From the NCBI GenBank assembly GCA_913052135.1, contig CAJXDY010000003.1, positions 27,536 to 91,535 of the forward strand: 64,000 nt of DNA. The letters are read 5' to 3'. The notes under the pieces are model-generated. The model made no database searches, had not been told where the DNA came from, and saw only the letters and a list, made by a program, of their open reading frames with translations. The position numbers were made by a program, and so were the translations under genes. This DNA is from UBA8106 sp913052135. Its GTDB lineage: Bacteria; Acidobacteriota; Vicinamibacteria; Vicinamibacterales; UBA823. Below, piece after piece: positions 45,052 through 53,262 of the stretch. The number at the start of each line of letters is the position of its first letter. Position 1 is the stretch's first letter.

Positions 45052-45954
45052 TCAGCCTTCAACGTTAGACGTCAATTCTCCAGCCACCGAGCAGGCGTAG
45101 CCCATTCGATCTTCCAAGCCTGTTTCAAAAATGCCACGGTCCGCTACCCAGCGTTGTGTACTGTCAAAAATATGCTGGTCGTACGGTAGAAAAACGAGTC
45201 GTTCTCCAGGGCCGAATCTCCGCACATCCATCACGTCATGCCACCGTTTTGGAAAGAACTTCTTGTAAAAATGCGTGTACTGTTCAGGACGAAAATCGAT
45301 ATCAGCCTGTGCACGTTTTAACGCACGGTAGTACTTTCTAACATCATCTTCATCAACAGTGTCTGGAACGAGTGCTGCAATCATGAACGTAGTGTCGAGG
45401 ATTTTTCGAAAGCCTAGCTGTTCAGCAAGATATAGCGGGCCACCGAATAGACCGGCGGCTGGCACCTGGCGGTCGATGAGCAGTTCTAGTCGCTGAAAGA
45501 GCATTCCACCAAAGTGGAGGTTAATCTCTTCTTTAGTCAGAAACGGTTCGAGCGACTGGATGGTTGAATAGTGACTACCTGACTGATAACCGACGCTAAT
45601 CGGAATATTGGCAAGGTCTTGAGGATTTCTGACCCTTGAGTCTTCTGGCACGTAGATGCCTGAGGGGGTAACAGAATATGCCTCACCCCAGAGCTTGCCG
45701 TGACCCGCAGCCGCAGCCATATTAATGGTCCAATGACACGCACAGCTAACGTCGGTCGTTTGCCGCATACCAGATTCGATACTTTGGTAAGCGCCACGAA
45801 TCTGGTCTTTGGGTAAAGGTTCAGCGGACTTCACTGAGGGGCTGCCCGCGCGTGTCTTAAACTCGTACTCGAGTCCTTCTGCGTTGAAGTATCCCTTGTC
45901 GTGCGCGACCCATTCTTGAAGTCGCATATGCGGACTAATCACGAATGTGCTCAT
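45052..45954 (-). CDS. Solute-binding-like protein (NMT1/THI5-related), no signal peptide
   Basis: This is a 300-residue type 2 periplasmic-binding-fold protein. Opening VAHDKGYFNAEGLEYEF resembles the ligand-binding loop of NMT1/THI5-like and sulfonate-binding proteins, and SVGYQSGSHYSTIQSLEPF matches the hinge region. There is no signal peptide, so it may be a cytoplasmic enzyme-like member (as THI5) rather than a transport subunit. No ABC permease or ATPase is adjacent. A Cys pair (SCACHW, residues about 69-74) is notable and could bind metal. GAGGAG lies about 11 bases before the ATG. Confidence 0.7.
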   Translation of the reverse strand: MSTFVISPHMRLQEWVAHDKGYFNAEGLEYEFKTRAGSPSVKSAEPLPKDQIRGAYQSIESGMRQTTDVSCACHWTINMAAAAGHGKLWGEAYSVTPSGIYVPEDSRVRNPQDLANIPISVGYQSGSHYSTIQSLEPFLTKEEINLHFGGMLFQRLELLIDRQVPAAGLFGGPLYLAEQLGFRKILDTTFMIAALVPDTVDEDDVRKYYRALKRAQADIDFRPEQYTHFYKKFFPKRWHDVMDVRRFGPGERLVFLPYDQHIFDSTQRWVADRGIFETGLEDRMGYACSVAGELTSNVEG

Positions 45955-46325
45955 AGAGTGTAAGTCTCCTCAGTGCTTTGTGCAGGCTCATCATAGCGGC
46001 TCAACCTTATGAGTCAAGGAGTTAGGGGAAACAACAGAATTCTTCTTTTTGACTGTGCAATTCTCACTAAAGTTTTTTAATACAGTAGCTTAGTCAAGGT
46101 TTCGCAGGTTGTTTTGATATAATACAGACCTTAGATTTCAAGAGATTAGACTTGACAGTCAAGGTCGTTCTGGTCTGATACTCATCACTCCCCCAATAAA
46201 CAAAAGCGTCTTGTGCGTGTTTGATGTGTTTTGGATATTGGTGATGGTCGTCAAGCTTAGGAGAGGTGCAGGACTTGGAACTGAGTCAGCCCCTCTAGAA
46301 CGTTTTGGTAGAGGAGAAGCGTGTT
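45955..46325 (+). other. 371-base divergent intergenic region with repeated AGTCAAGG
   Basis: No gene is supported here. It separates the solute-binding-like gene from kamA. AGTCAAGG occurs three times in the same orientation at 46012-46019, 46092-46099 and 46157-46164. A TATAAT at 46118-46123 and a TTGACA at 46152-46157 are candidate promoter elements reading toward kamA, but neither has a well-spaced partner box. A regulator binding the direct repeats is possible. Confidence 0.45.
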
Positions 46326-47468
46326 ATGGGTAACCCAACGTCCGGTAATGTAACGGATAAGAGTTTGCGACGTGTGAAGTACATCAGAAACCTATCGAAG
46401 CTTGAACAGCTATCTCCCTCGGAGCGTGCCCAATTAGAGCCAGTCGCGGAACAATATGTTTTCAGAGCTAATGACTACTATCTAAAACTGATTAATTGGG
46501 ATGATCCGGATGATCCAATCCGTCAATTAATCATCCCCCGCGTTGAAGAATCTAATGAATGGGGTCGCTTGGATGCGAGCAACGAAGAGGCGGTGACGGT
46601 TGCAAGAGGCGTTCAGCATAAATACACCGATACGGTTCTGCTCTTATGCAATGAGGTCTGTGGAGCGTATTGCCGCTATTGCTTCCGCAAGCGGCTATTC
46701 ATGGACGAGAACGACGAAGCGACAAATGACGTAAGTGAAGGATTGAAGTACATCGCGGCACATCCAGAAGTAACCAACGTGCTCTTAACTGGTGGAGATC
46801 CACTGCTTATGAGTACCAGACGCCTAGTAGAGATTTTCAGCGCTCTCCGAGAGATTCCACACGTCAAAATTATCCGAATGGGCTCGAAGATGCCGGCATT
46901 TGACCCGTTTCGTGTGCTCAATGACGAGGCACTCCACGAGGCGTTTCGTACTTATTCCACGCCCGAGCAACGCATATATTTGATGGCCCATTTCGATCAT
47001 CCACGGGAATTGACGGCCGAGGCAATTCAGTCAATCGACACGTGTATCAAGAATGGTGTCATCTGCGTTAATCAGTGTCCGATGATTCGTGGGATTAATG
47101 ATTCTCCAGAGGTCTTATCGGAACTCTATGAGCGACTCTCGTTTATTGGATGTCCTCCGTATTATTTATTCCAGGGCCGACCCACAGCCGGGAACGAGCC
47201 CTACGAAGTACCGATGGTGCGTGCCTGGACAATCTTCCAGGAAGCGTTACGTCGGGGCTCAGGCCTCGCACGTAGAGCACGCTTCTGTATGTCTCATGAG
47301 ACGGGGAAGATCGAAATCATGGCGGTCGATGAGAAGCATATTTATTTGCGTTATCATCAAGCAAAACACGCTTCAGATCTCGGTCGTTTCATGGTTTGTC
47401 ACCGCAATGACGAAGCGTTTTGGTTCGATCACCTGCAGCCCGTGGAGTCGGCAGCCTCAGTGTTCTAG
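46326..47468 (+). CDS. KamA family radical-SAM aminomutase
   Basis: This is a lysine 2,3-aminomutase-like enzyme, using SAM, an iron-sulfur cluster and PLP. The ATG at 46326 has GAGGAG 9 bases upstream. A TTG at 46305 would add 7 residues. The 380-residue protein has the cluster motif CGAYCRYC in NEVCGAYCRYCFRKRLF, the glycine-rich VLLTGGDPLL, and the candidate PLP Lys in SHETGKIEI. The exact substrate cannot be told: lysine, glutamate or an EF-P-linked lysine are known in the family. It is divergent from the solute-binding-like gene and converges on tldE. Confidence 0.9.
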   Translation: MGNPTSGNVTDKSLRRVKYIRNLSKLEQLSPSERAQLEPVAEQYVFRANDYYLKLINWDDPDDPIRQLIIPRVEESNEWGRLDASNEEAVTVARGVQHKYTDTVLLLCNEVCGAYCRYCFRKRLFMDENDEATNDVSEGLKYIAAHPEVTNVLLTGGDPLLMSTRRLVEIFSALREIPHVKIIRMGSKMPAFDPFRVLNDEALHEAFRTYSTPEQRIYLMAHFDHPRELTAEAIQSIDTCIKNGVICVNQCPMIRGINDSPEVLSELYERLSFIGCPPYYLFQGRPTAGNEPYEVPMVRAWTIFQEALRRGSGLARRARFCMSHETGKIEIMAVDEKHIYLRYHQAKHASDLGRFMVCHRNDEAFWFDHLQPVESAASVF

Positions 47469-47534
47469 TCGGCCCGTGCGCCACCAGATAAACAAGTTCG
47501 AATACAAGCTTGAGCGGGTAGATATTGGTCTGCT

Positions 47535-48899
47535 TTAGATTGCATCACTGACACTCGCAAGGTTGAAGTTGCGCACTTTCAGAGGTGGCACGATGATTGG
47601 CACGCCAACCGAACTGTTCTCACCGGCTGCCACGCGTACCGGCTCACCCAACATCTCAACGTTCTGTAATAGCTCGACCAGCGATTGATTAAACCGAAAG
47701 TTATTCACTGGTCTACTGATTCGGCCGTCCTCAATCAGGAATGTGCCATCTCGCGTCAACCCGGTGTACGAAATCGTCCGGGGGTTCAGGCCTCGGATGT
47801 ACCAGAAACGCGTGATGAGCACCCCACGACGAGTTGATGCAATCATCGCTTCAATCGAATCCGACCCTCCCGACATTAGCAGGTTCGCTGGTGCAGGTCG
47901 TGGTGCAACCCCCTGCTTGTTAGCCCAGAACCGCGAGTATGAGAGATTGCGTAATATTCCATTTTCAATCCAGGGTTCCGCTGCCTGCCTTGCGCCTTCG
48001 CCATCGAAAGGCGCTGTTTCGGCATCCGGCGAAGCCGGATCACTGTGGATTGTGATCCGCGGATCAAAGATTTCATCTCCCACCCGTGTTCCACCACTGG
48101 GCGAAGAAAAGTATGAGCGCCCTTCGTCGGCTGCACGTCCATCGAAGGTTCTGCGCATACGGAGCATCAGCATACCGACGGCAGTCGGTTCGAGCACAAC
48201 GTCGTAATGGCCTGGATCCAAGGAGGTCTTATCGCGCCATGCGTCACATTTGCGCACGGCATCAGTTGCAATCCGAGCCGTTTCGATCTGGTTCCAGTCA
48301 GCTGCTTCGTCACCTGCCCAACCGGATGTTGACCCGTCTGTTGACCGCACCGTCAAGGTTGAGGCCACTCCAGTGCTTTTATGGTGTGCGAATAATCCTT
48401 CTGATGTCGCTATTGATTGCGAACCATTCTGGACGTCAATGAATCCTGAGGCGACATGTCCGGCACCACGGGCTTGGTCGATTGCGAGGGCAGTGGCTGA
48501 AGCCATATCCTCGGCTAAGATGCCACCGGTTGTTTCGTAATAACCATTCACCTTGGGGTAATCCTGAGGTGTCAATTCGCCTAGGTATTCTGGGTTTTCT
48601 GGCGCGAGGCGTGCCAAGGCTTCTGAACGACGAACGGCCTCAGTCAGGGAGGGCTCGTCGAGCAGATTCGTCGTAACTGAGGCCACCCGCTGTCCGAAGG
48701 CACTCATAATCGTGACCGACACGTCTGAGCTTTCACCGGCTGTAGTGATGCGGTTATCCGCACTTCGAATAAACGGCCGACTGCGAGCGTTGATCGTAAC
48801 CCGTGTTGCGGTGGCTTGGGAGAGGCCTACGATACGCTCGGTAAGTGCCCGAGCATCCTCAGTCGAAATACCTCCGCGACCTGCACTTGGTGCCTGCAT
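47535..48899 (-). CDS. TldE/PmbA family protein, partner of TldD
   Basis: TldD and TldE form a heterodimeric metalloprotease, and TldE lacks the zinc site. I chose the ATG at 48899 because AGGAGG lies about 10 bases before it just after the tldD stop. It gives a 454-residue protein with no signal peptide. Features include the PSSGGTRVGDE-type loop, DGEGARQAAEPWIENGILRN and GLTRDGTFLIEDG near the end, and no HExxxH. An upstream start at 49043 would overlap tldD by 131 bases. Its partner TldD has a Tat signal, so this protein may be carried along or stay in the cytoplasm. Confidence 0.86.
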   Translation of the reverse strand: MQAPSAGRGGISTEDARALTERIVGLSQATATRVTINARSRPFIRSADNRITTAGESSDVSVTIMSAFGQRVASVTTNLLDEPSLTEAVRRSEALARLAPENPEYLGELTPQDYPKVNGYYETTGGILAEDMASATALAIDQARGAGHVASGFIDVQNGSQSIATSEGLFAHHKSTGVASTLTVRSTDGSTSGWAGDEAADWNQIETARIATDAVRKCDAWRDKTSLDPGHYDVVLEPTAVGMLMLRMRRTFDGRAADEGRSYFSSPSGGTRVGDEIFDPRITIHSDPASPDAETAPFDGEGARQAAEPWIENGILRNLSYSRFWANKQGVAPRPAPANLLMSGGSDSIEAMIASTRRGVLITRFWYIRGLNPRTISYTGLTRDGTFLIEDGRISRPVNNFRFNQSLVELLQNVEMLGEPVRVAAGENSSVGVPIIVPPLKVRNFNLASVSDAI

Positions 48900-48912
48900 A
48901 CCGATAACCCTC

Positions 48913-50574
48913 CTACGCCGTGTTGATGATGGTCGTATTGCGGAACAGTGCTGTGGGACAACCATGAGAGACAGCGTTAGCCTGACCCGGTTGTCCCTTC
49001 GCATCACCGAATGTCGCACCCAGCCAGTACGTGTCTGGTCCACCCAATACGGCCAGCGAATTCCAAAAATCTGGTGTCCGGATTACATAGGCGACATCCC
49101 GCAACATCTGGTGCTTTCTGCCGTTGCGGATTTCCCAGAATAGCTGTCCACCGAACTGTGCGTTATAACGCTGTTGATCAATGGAATACGAACCGTCGCC
49201 TTCAATGTAGATACCTCGTTCGGTTTGAGCGATGACGTCTTCCTCGCTGAGTGGTGCCTCTCCTGGCATGAGGCTCACGTTTGGCATCCGCTGGAAGGGG
49301 ATACTGGACCAATTTTGACCATAGGCGCAGCCTTGACTCCTCGTCATGTTGGTGTACGGCGCGATCCAAGCGGCCTGCTCCCGGGTTGTCTGGTAGTTCA
49401 CAAAAGTTCCGTTCTTGATGATGGGCCATTCGAATGCAGGAACCGCTTCATCATCCCAACCGCACGTCGCACATCCGCCGACTTCGGTTCGGTTGCCCAT
49501 AAAAGTCATGAATTCTGGTCCGAGGCGGGTCGTATTGAGGACGTCTTCTGGTGGTGCCAGAAATGAGGTGCCTGCGTAGTTCGCTTCGTAGCCGAGAGCC
49601 CGATCCAGTTCAGTTGGATGCCCAATGGATTCGTGGATCGTCAGCCAGAGGTTCGATGGGTGGAGCACCAAATCCCAGGTGCCAGGCTCCACGGAACGCG
49701 CAGACAGCTTCATCGCGGCCTCTTCCGCCCAACGTTCAGCTTGATTGGATAGATCGAGATCAGTGATGTATTCCCACCCACGTGCTGCTGCGGCGATGTC
49801 GCCAGCGCGACTTTGAAAATCTGATCGATCCGATGACACTGCCGTCACTGTCAAGCCAGGATTCTGGCGTATAAAGGTCTGTTGTACCACTGAATTTTCC
49901 GTGGTTGCCACCAGACGGCGCTCTTTAACTGCCATCAGGTTGCCAGAAACAAACTGAACATTCTTGACCTTGAGCGCTGCGCGACTAGCGGCAAACAGCA
50001 CATCAGCTTTTTCCTCAAGCGACACATCGAACGGGTCAATCGTGTGAGGTGTATCCCACTGCGCGTTGGGATACCTGTCGACGGGGGCCAGTTCGGTTTC
50101 CTGTGGCGCAATGCGGTCATTTGCTGTTGCAATCGCCGTTGCATTTTTCGCAGCGGTTGCGACCGCTTGGGAGGTCAGGTCACGTGTTCCGGTGAATCCC
50201 CACGAGCCTCCAACTCGTACGCGAATGCCGAGGCCATATGATTCCGTGAAATTGACGTCCGTAATTTGTTCTTCTCGTGTTCGCAGCGACTCGAACCAAT
50301 GTCGTGATACACGGACATCGGCGTAGCTCGCACCGGCCTGCACAGCGGCATCCAACGCGAGGAACGCCAGTTCGCGTTCTGCCGGATCAGTGACATCTGG
50401 TGTATCACCTCCTGGGCTGCAGCCCCACTGGCCAGCGCTTAGTGTCAAGGTAGCGGCGGAAATGCCGACAGCGCTTGATGTTCGGAGAAAGTCACGGCGT
50501 GTGGGCGTAATCGCGACACGCCGGTGGTTGATGGCGCGGGGGAGCAGTGGCTCACTCGATTTCTGGAAACTCAT
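48913..50574 (-). CDS. Tat-exported TldD family metalloprotease
   Basis: TldD is the zinc-bearing subunit of the TldD/TldE protease, known for maturing peptides such as microcin B17. The 553-residue protein has the zinc motif HESIGH at 314-319 (HExxxH) followed by ELDRALGYEANYAG, as in the family. Unlike the cytoplasmic enterobacterial enzyme, it starts with a Tat signal: TRRDFLRT (Arg26-Arg27) and a hydrophobic stretch to about residue 52. GAGG precedes the ATG. It stops 14 bases before tldE, so the pair is an operon. Confidence 0.9.
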   Translation of the reverse strand: MSFQKSSEPLLPRAINHRRVAITPTRRDFLRTSSAVGISAATLTLSAGQWGCSPGGDTPDVTDPAERELAFLALDAAVQAGASYADVRVSRHWFESLRTREEQITDVNFTESYGLGIRVRVGGSWGFTGTRDLTSQAVATAAKNATAIATANDRIAPQETELAPVDRYPNAQWDTPHTIDPFDVSLEEKADVLFAASRAALKVKNVQFVSGNLMAVKERRLVATTENSVVQQTFIRQNPGLTVTAVSSDRSDFQSRAGDIAAAARGWEYITDLDLSNQAERWAEEAAMKLSARSVEPGTWDLVLHPSNLWLTIHESIGHPTELDRALGYEANYAGTSFLAPPEDVLNTTRLGPEFMTFMGNRTEVGGCATCGWDDEAVPAFEWPIIKNGTFVNYQTTREQAAWIAPYTNMTRSQGCAYGQNWSSIPFQRMPNVSLMPGEAPLSEEDVIAQTERGIYIEGDGSYSIDQQRYNAQFGGQLFWEIRNGRKHQMLRDVAYVIRTPDFWNSLAVLGGPDTYWLGATFGDAKGQPGQANAVSHGCPTALFRNTTIINTA

Positions 50575-50607
50575 GGTGATTCCTCATTATTAGGAGACCT
50601 GAACGAA

Positions 50608-50635
50608 CGGTGTCCAACCAGTTGGTTGGACACCG
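50608..50635. terminator. 13-bp perfect hairpin between the DsrE-like and tldD genes
   Basis: CGGTGTCCAACCA (50608-50620) and TGGTTGGACACCG (50623-50635) flank only 2 bases. It lies just after the DsrE-like gene stop and before tldD. There is no T-run on the minus strand, so it may be a Rho-dependent or processing hairpin rather than an intrinsic terminator. Confidence 0.45.
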
Positions 50636-50671
50636 ACCAGAGTGTCTTGCTTGATGTCGTCGACTCTTAAG

Positions 50672-51376
50672 TCACTGCTTGTTGTACGCAATACCAGCTT
50701 GTTGAGCTTGTTCAATGGCGATCACCATTGCTGGCACGATGGTCACTTCCGGCAGCAGGTTCGCTCGGAGCGCCGCATCGATATCAGCCGCCGCCCCTTT
50801 ACCTCGCGCCTCAAGTTCTACCACCCATGAGTTCAAAGCGTTGTTGCACATAATAAACTTTGTGCCCAGATTCTGAAGGTTCTCAATCCCTACTAGGGGC
50901 ATAGCACCCTCAAGCGCAGCGAAGTTTGGAGACTGCAACCCCTTTGCGAGTAGAACCGAATCGTCCGAGGTCGGGTGATTGAACACGTTTCTCGTGTATG
51001 GCTTGCCATCCGAGTCGTCCAAGCCCGCGTACTCACCCACGTTGTACCTAGACCAAATCTCGTCGTTAAATCCCAGGAAAATACTCGACGCTGGACCCCC
51101 GCCGTAAAAGGTTCCCACTGTGCCGACCTCCTCATTGCCCACTCCGTAGGCCGAGGCATAGGTATTGATGTAGTTGAAAATGTGCACCAGTGGAAAGCCC
51201 AGCTTGTGGTTCGGAAAGTCAAAAAAGCACTTATGACTGCCTCCTACCTCACTGGTCCAGTCTTGTGTGGCGGCTGCAGCGGTATGGCCACCCGACCATG
51301 GAAGGCCAGCAGCAACGGCGGTCGCTGCTATTCGACCTAGAAAGCTTCGTCGGGGGGTGGCATTGCTATCAATCAT
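50672..51376 (-). CDS. Tat-signal DsrE-like protein
   Basis: This is a 234-residue protein with a twin-arginine signal (TPRRSFLGR, Arg9-Arg10, then a hydrophobic stretch to residue 37). The mature part resembles the DsrE/DsrF-like sulfur-handling fold: FFDFPNHKLGF, the single Cys in KFIMCNNALNS (where DsrE proteins carry their reactive Cys), and a terminal VTIVPAMVIAIEQAQQAGIAY. A function in periplasmic sulfur or thiol transfer is inferred from the fold only. It is on the same strand as tldD, with a 97-base gap that holds a hairpin. Confidence 0.75.
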   Translation of the reverse strand: MIDSNATPRRSFLGRIAATAVAAGLPWSGGHTAAAATQDWTSEVGGSHKCFFDFPNHKLGFPLVHIFNYINTYASAYGVGNEEVGTVGTFYGGGPASSIFLGFNDEIWSRYNVGEYAGLDDSDGKPYTRNVFNHPTSDDSVLLAKGLQSPNFAALEGAMPLVGIENLQNLGTKFIMCNNALNSWVVELEARGKGAAADIDAALRANLLPEVTIVPAMVIAIEQAQQAGIAYNKQ

Positions 51377-51773
51377 TGATTTTCTCCGTATGAATGCGAG
51401 GGCGGTACGTTGGTCGTGCCCATAGTGTTTTGTAAATCCAGACTCCTCGGTGCTGACAATTTGAGGTGATTATCATACAACCAGTTCAAATGGAGCGCAC
51501 CGATGGGTTGTGAGCGTGGAATTGTAAATAATTTAAACAGTTTAATTCCAGCGGCAGTTGCGGGTTCCAACACGACCAGAGGGGCCTGTTCGGCCTTGTT
51601 TTTGACTGTATTTTGACCCATTTGAAGCATTTCTCCGTGCACCAATGTTAGGAGTTTGCCTCCTATTTTTTTAGCAGTGAACTCATCGGTTGACTAGTGT
51701 AAAATTCTTGCATATAAAAGTGCTTGAATTCTCAGAAGAATTCGTCCCGCCGTTAATTAAAGAAGGGCGTGTC
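51377..51773 (+). other. 397-base gap without a supported gene
   Basis: This divergent region lies between the DsrE-like and monooxygenase genes. It contains AT-rich sequence with a weak inverted repeat GGAATT (51518-51523) and AATTCC (51544-51549). A TTG-started extension of the monooxygenase frame at 51690 is open but has no ribosome site. Promoters for both genes must lie here, but I cannot place the boxes. Confidence 0.5.
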
Positions 51774-53132
51774 ATGGCAAATGCACGATTTTTCAGTTGG
51801 CAGAGCTTGGTTGGGTGTGCGGTGTTGTTTGCGTTCTTAGGGGGCGCTCCAATGCTGGTGTCAGCGCAATCAGTTGACGAAGCGGTGACCTTCACGAAAG
51901 ACATTGCACCCATATTTCAAGAAAAGTGTGAAGCCTGTCATCGAGAGGGTTCGATGGCCCCGATGTCTCTTGTGAACTTCCGTGAGACACGACCATGGGC
52001 ACGGAGTATTAAAGCTGCGGTGGCGGCCCGTGAGATGCCGCCATGGCATCTTGATAAGACGGTTGGCATCCAAGAGTTCAAGAACGACCGCTCGTTGACC
52101 GACGATCAAATTAATACCATCGTCAGGTGGGTAGATTCAGGGGCTCCGATGGGAGACCCGGTGGACATGCCTAATCCCATGACCTGGCCCGAAGGGGAGA
52201 CTTGGAACTTCGAGGAGCTGTTCGGACCACCGAATTTAATTATTAAGTCTCCGGCTTACAAGATGGCTGCTCGAGCGCAGGATGCTTGGTATAAGCCTGT
52301 TGTCGAGACCGGTCTGACTGAGCCGCGTTGGGTTCGCGCGATCGAGATTAGACCGTCCACGCCCAAGGGTCGACGGATTATGCACCATGCTTTAGCGAGG
52401 CTTCAGCAGGAAGAGCCAGAGTTAGAAGAAACAGCAACTGATCCTGACGATGTCGGCCCCGGTCTCTTTATGGAGTGGGCCGTCGGGAAGCAGGGTGAGA
52501 TTACGCGCCCAGATAGTGGCAAATTGATGCTGCCCGGTTCGAAAATAGTCTGGGATATTCACTATCATGCGGTCGGCGAAGAGATCACGGATTCAGCCGA
52601 ACTCGCAATTTACTTCCACCCGAAAGGGTACGAGCCGAAACATCGCCAAGTGTTGCACCTCATGCACGGTATTGAAGGGGGGAGTCGTGGCCTCGACATT
52701 CCACCGAATACCGTTTCGGTGCATCAGGGCTTTTTCCCACTGAAGAAGGCTGGTCGGGTAGAGAATTTTCAGCCGCATATGCACCTGCGGGGTAAAGCAA
52801 TGTCGATGGAGGCTTTGCTGCCAACGGGTGAGCGCCGGATGTTGAGCCATGTCAATGATTATCAATTTGATTGGCACAACAACTATGTGTATGCGGATCA
52901 TGTGGCACCGTTGCTGCCGAAAGGGACACTCCTTCGAATCACGGCGTGGCATGACAACACCTCCGCAAATCGTGACAATCCTGATCCTAGTCAGTGGGTA
53001 GGTTGGGGCGACCGGACGGTGGACGAAATGGCACATGCGTGGGTAAACGTGACCTACATGAGTGACGAGGATCTTGAATCTGAGATTGCCCAGCGCGAAG
53101 CAAGTCGACTCGAGCTGACCGACGAGCAGTAA
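51774..53132 (+). CDS. Exported cytochrome c-copper monooxygenase (PHM-like) fusion
   Basis: The ATG at 51774 has GAAGGG 8 bases before it and starts a signal peptide (residues 1-32). An N-terminal cytochrome c domain with heme motif CEACH (52-56) is followed by a copper type II, ascorbate-dependent monooxygenase fold. Ligands matching peptidylglycine alpha-hydroxylating monooxygenase are present: MHH (His204, His205) and HYH (His263 or His265) for the first copper, HMH (His335, His337) and DEM (Met419) for the second. So electrons may pass from heme to copper. Its substrate is unknown. A PAL-like gene lies 4 kb downstream. Confidence 0.88.
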   Translation: MANARFFSWQSLVGCAVLFAFLGGAPMLVSAQSVDEAVTFTKDIAPIFQEKCEACHREGSMAPMSLVNFRETRPWARSIKAAVAAREMPPWHLDKTVGIQEFKNDRSLTDDQINTIVRWVDSGAPMGDPVDMPNPMTWPEGETWNFEELFGPPNLIIKSPAYKMAARAQDAWYKPVVETGLTEPRWVRAIEIRPSTPKGRRIMHHALARLQQEEPELEETATDPDDVGPGLFMEWAVGKQGEITRPDSGKLMLPGSKIVWDIHYHAVGEEITDSAELAIYFHPKGYEPKHRQVLHLMHGIEGGSRGLDIPPNTVSVHQGFFPLKKAGRVENFQPHMHLRGKAMSMEALLPTGERRMLSHVNDYQFDWHNNYVYADHVAPLLPKGTLLRITAWHDNTSANRDNPDPSQWVGWGDRTVDEMAHAWVNVTYMSDEDLESEIAQREASRLELTDEQ

Positions 53133-53171
53133 CCGTAAGGGATTTTTCGCTGCATATTGTGGACTGTGCTA

Positions 53172-53215
53172 AAGAGCGTGTAGTGCGCTACACAATCGAA
53201 AAGCTCTTGGGAGCT
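53172..53215 (+). promoter_or_regulatory. Nested and mutually exclusive hairpins in an intergenic leader
   Basis: AAGAGC (53172-53177) can pair with GCTCTT (53203-53208) around an inner stem GTGTAG/CTACAC (53178-53193, loop TGCG). Alternatively AGCTC (53202-53206) pairs with GAGCT (53211-53215). The two pairings cannot coexist. The region is 50-90 bases upstream of the next gene. It could be an RNA switch or a coincidental structure. Confidence 0.3.
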
Positions 53216-53262
53216 ACTGCGCGGCTCCGTGTTATTGCCTGGTAAGACCTAAGATTCGATTT

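Noticed and set aside
48899..49043. Longer TldE start overlapping tldD by 131 bases
   Set aside because: The extra N-terminus is Arg-rich and unlike the family, whereas AGGAGG sits at proper spacing before the ATG at 48899.
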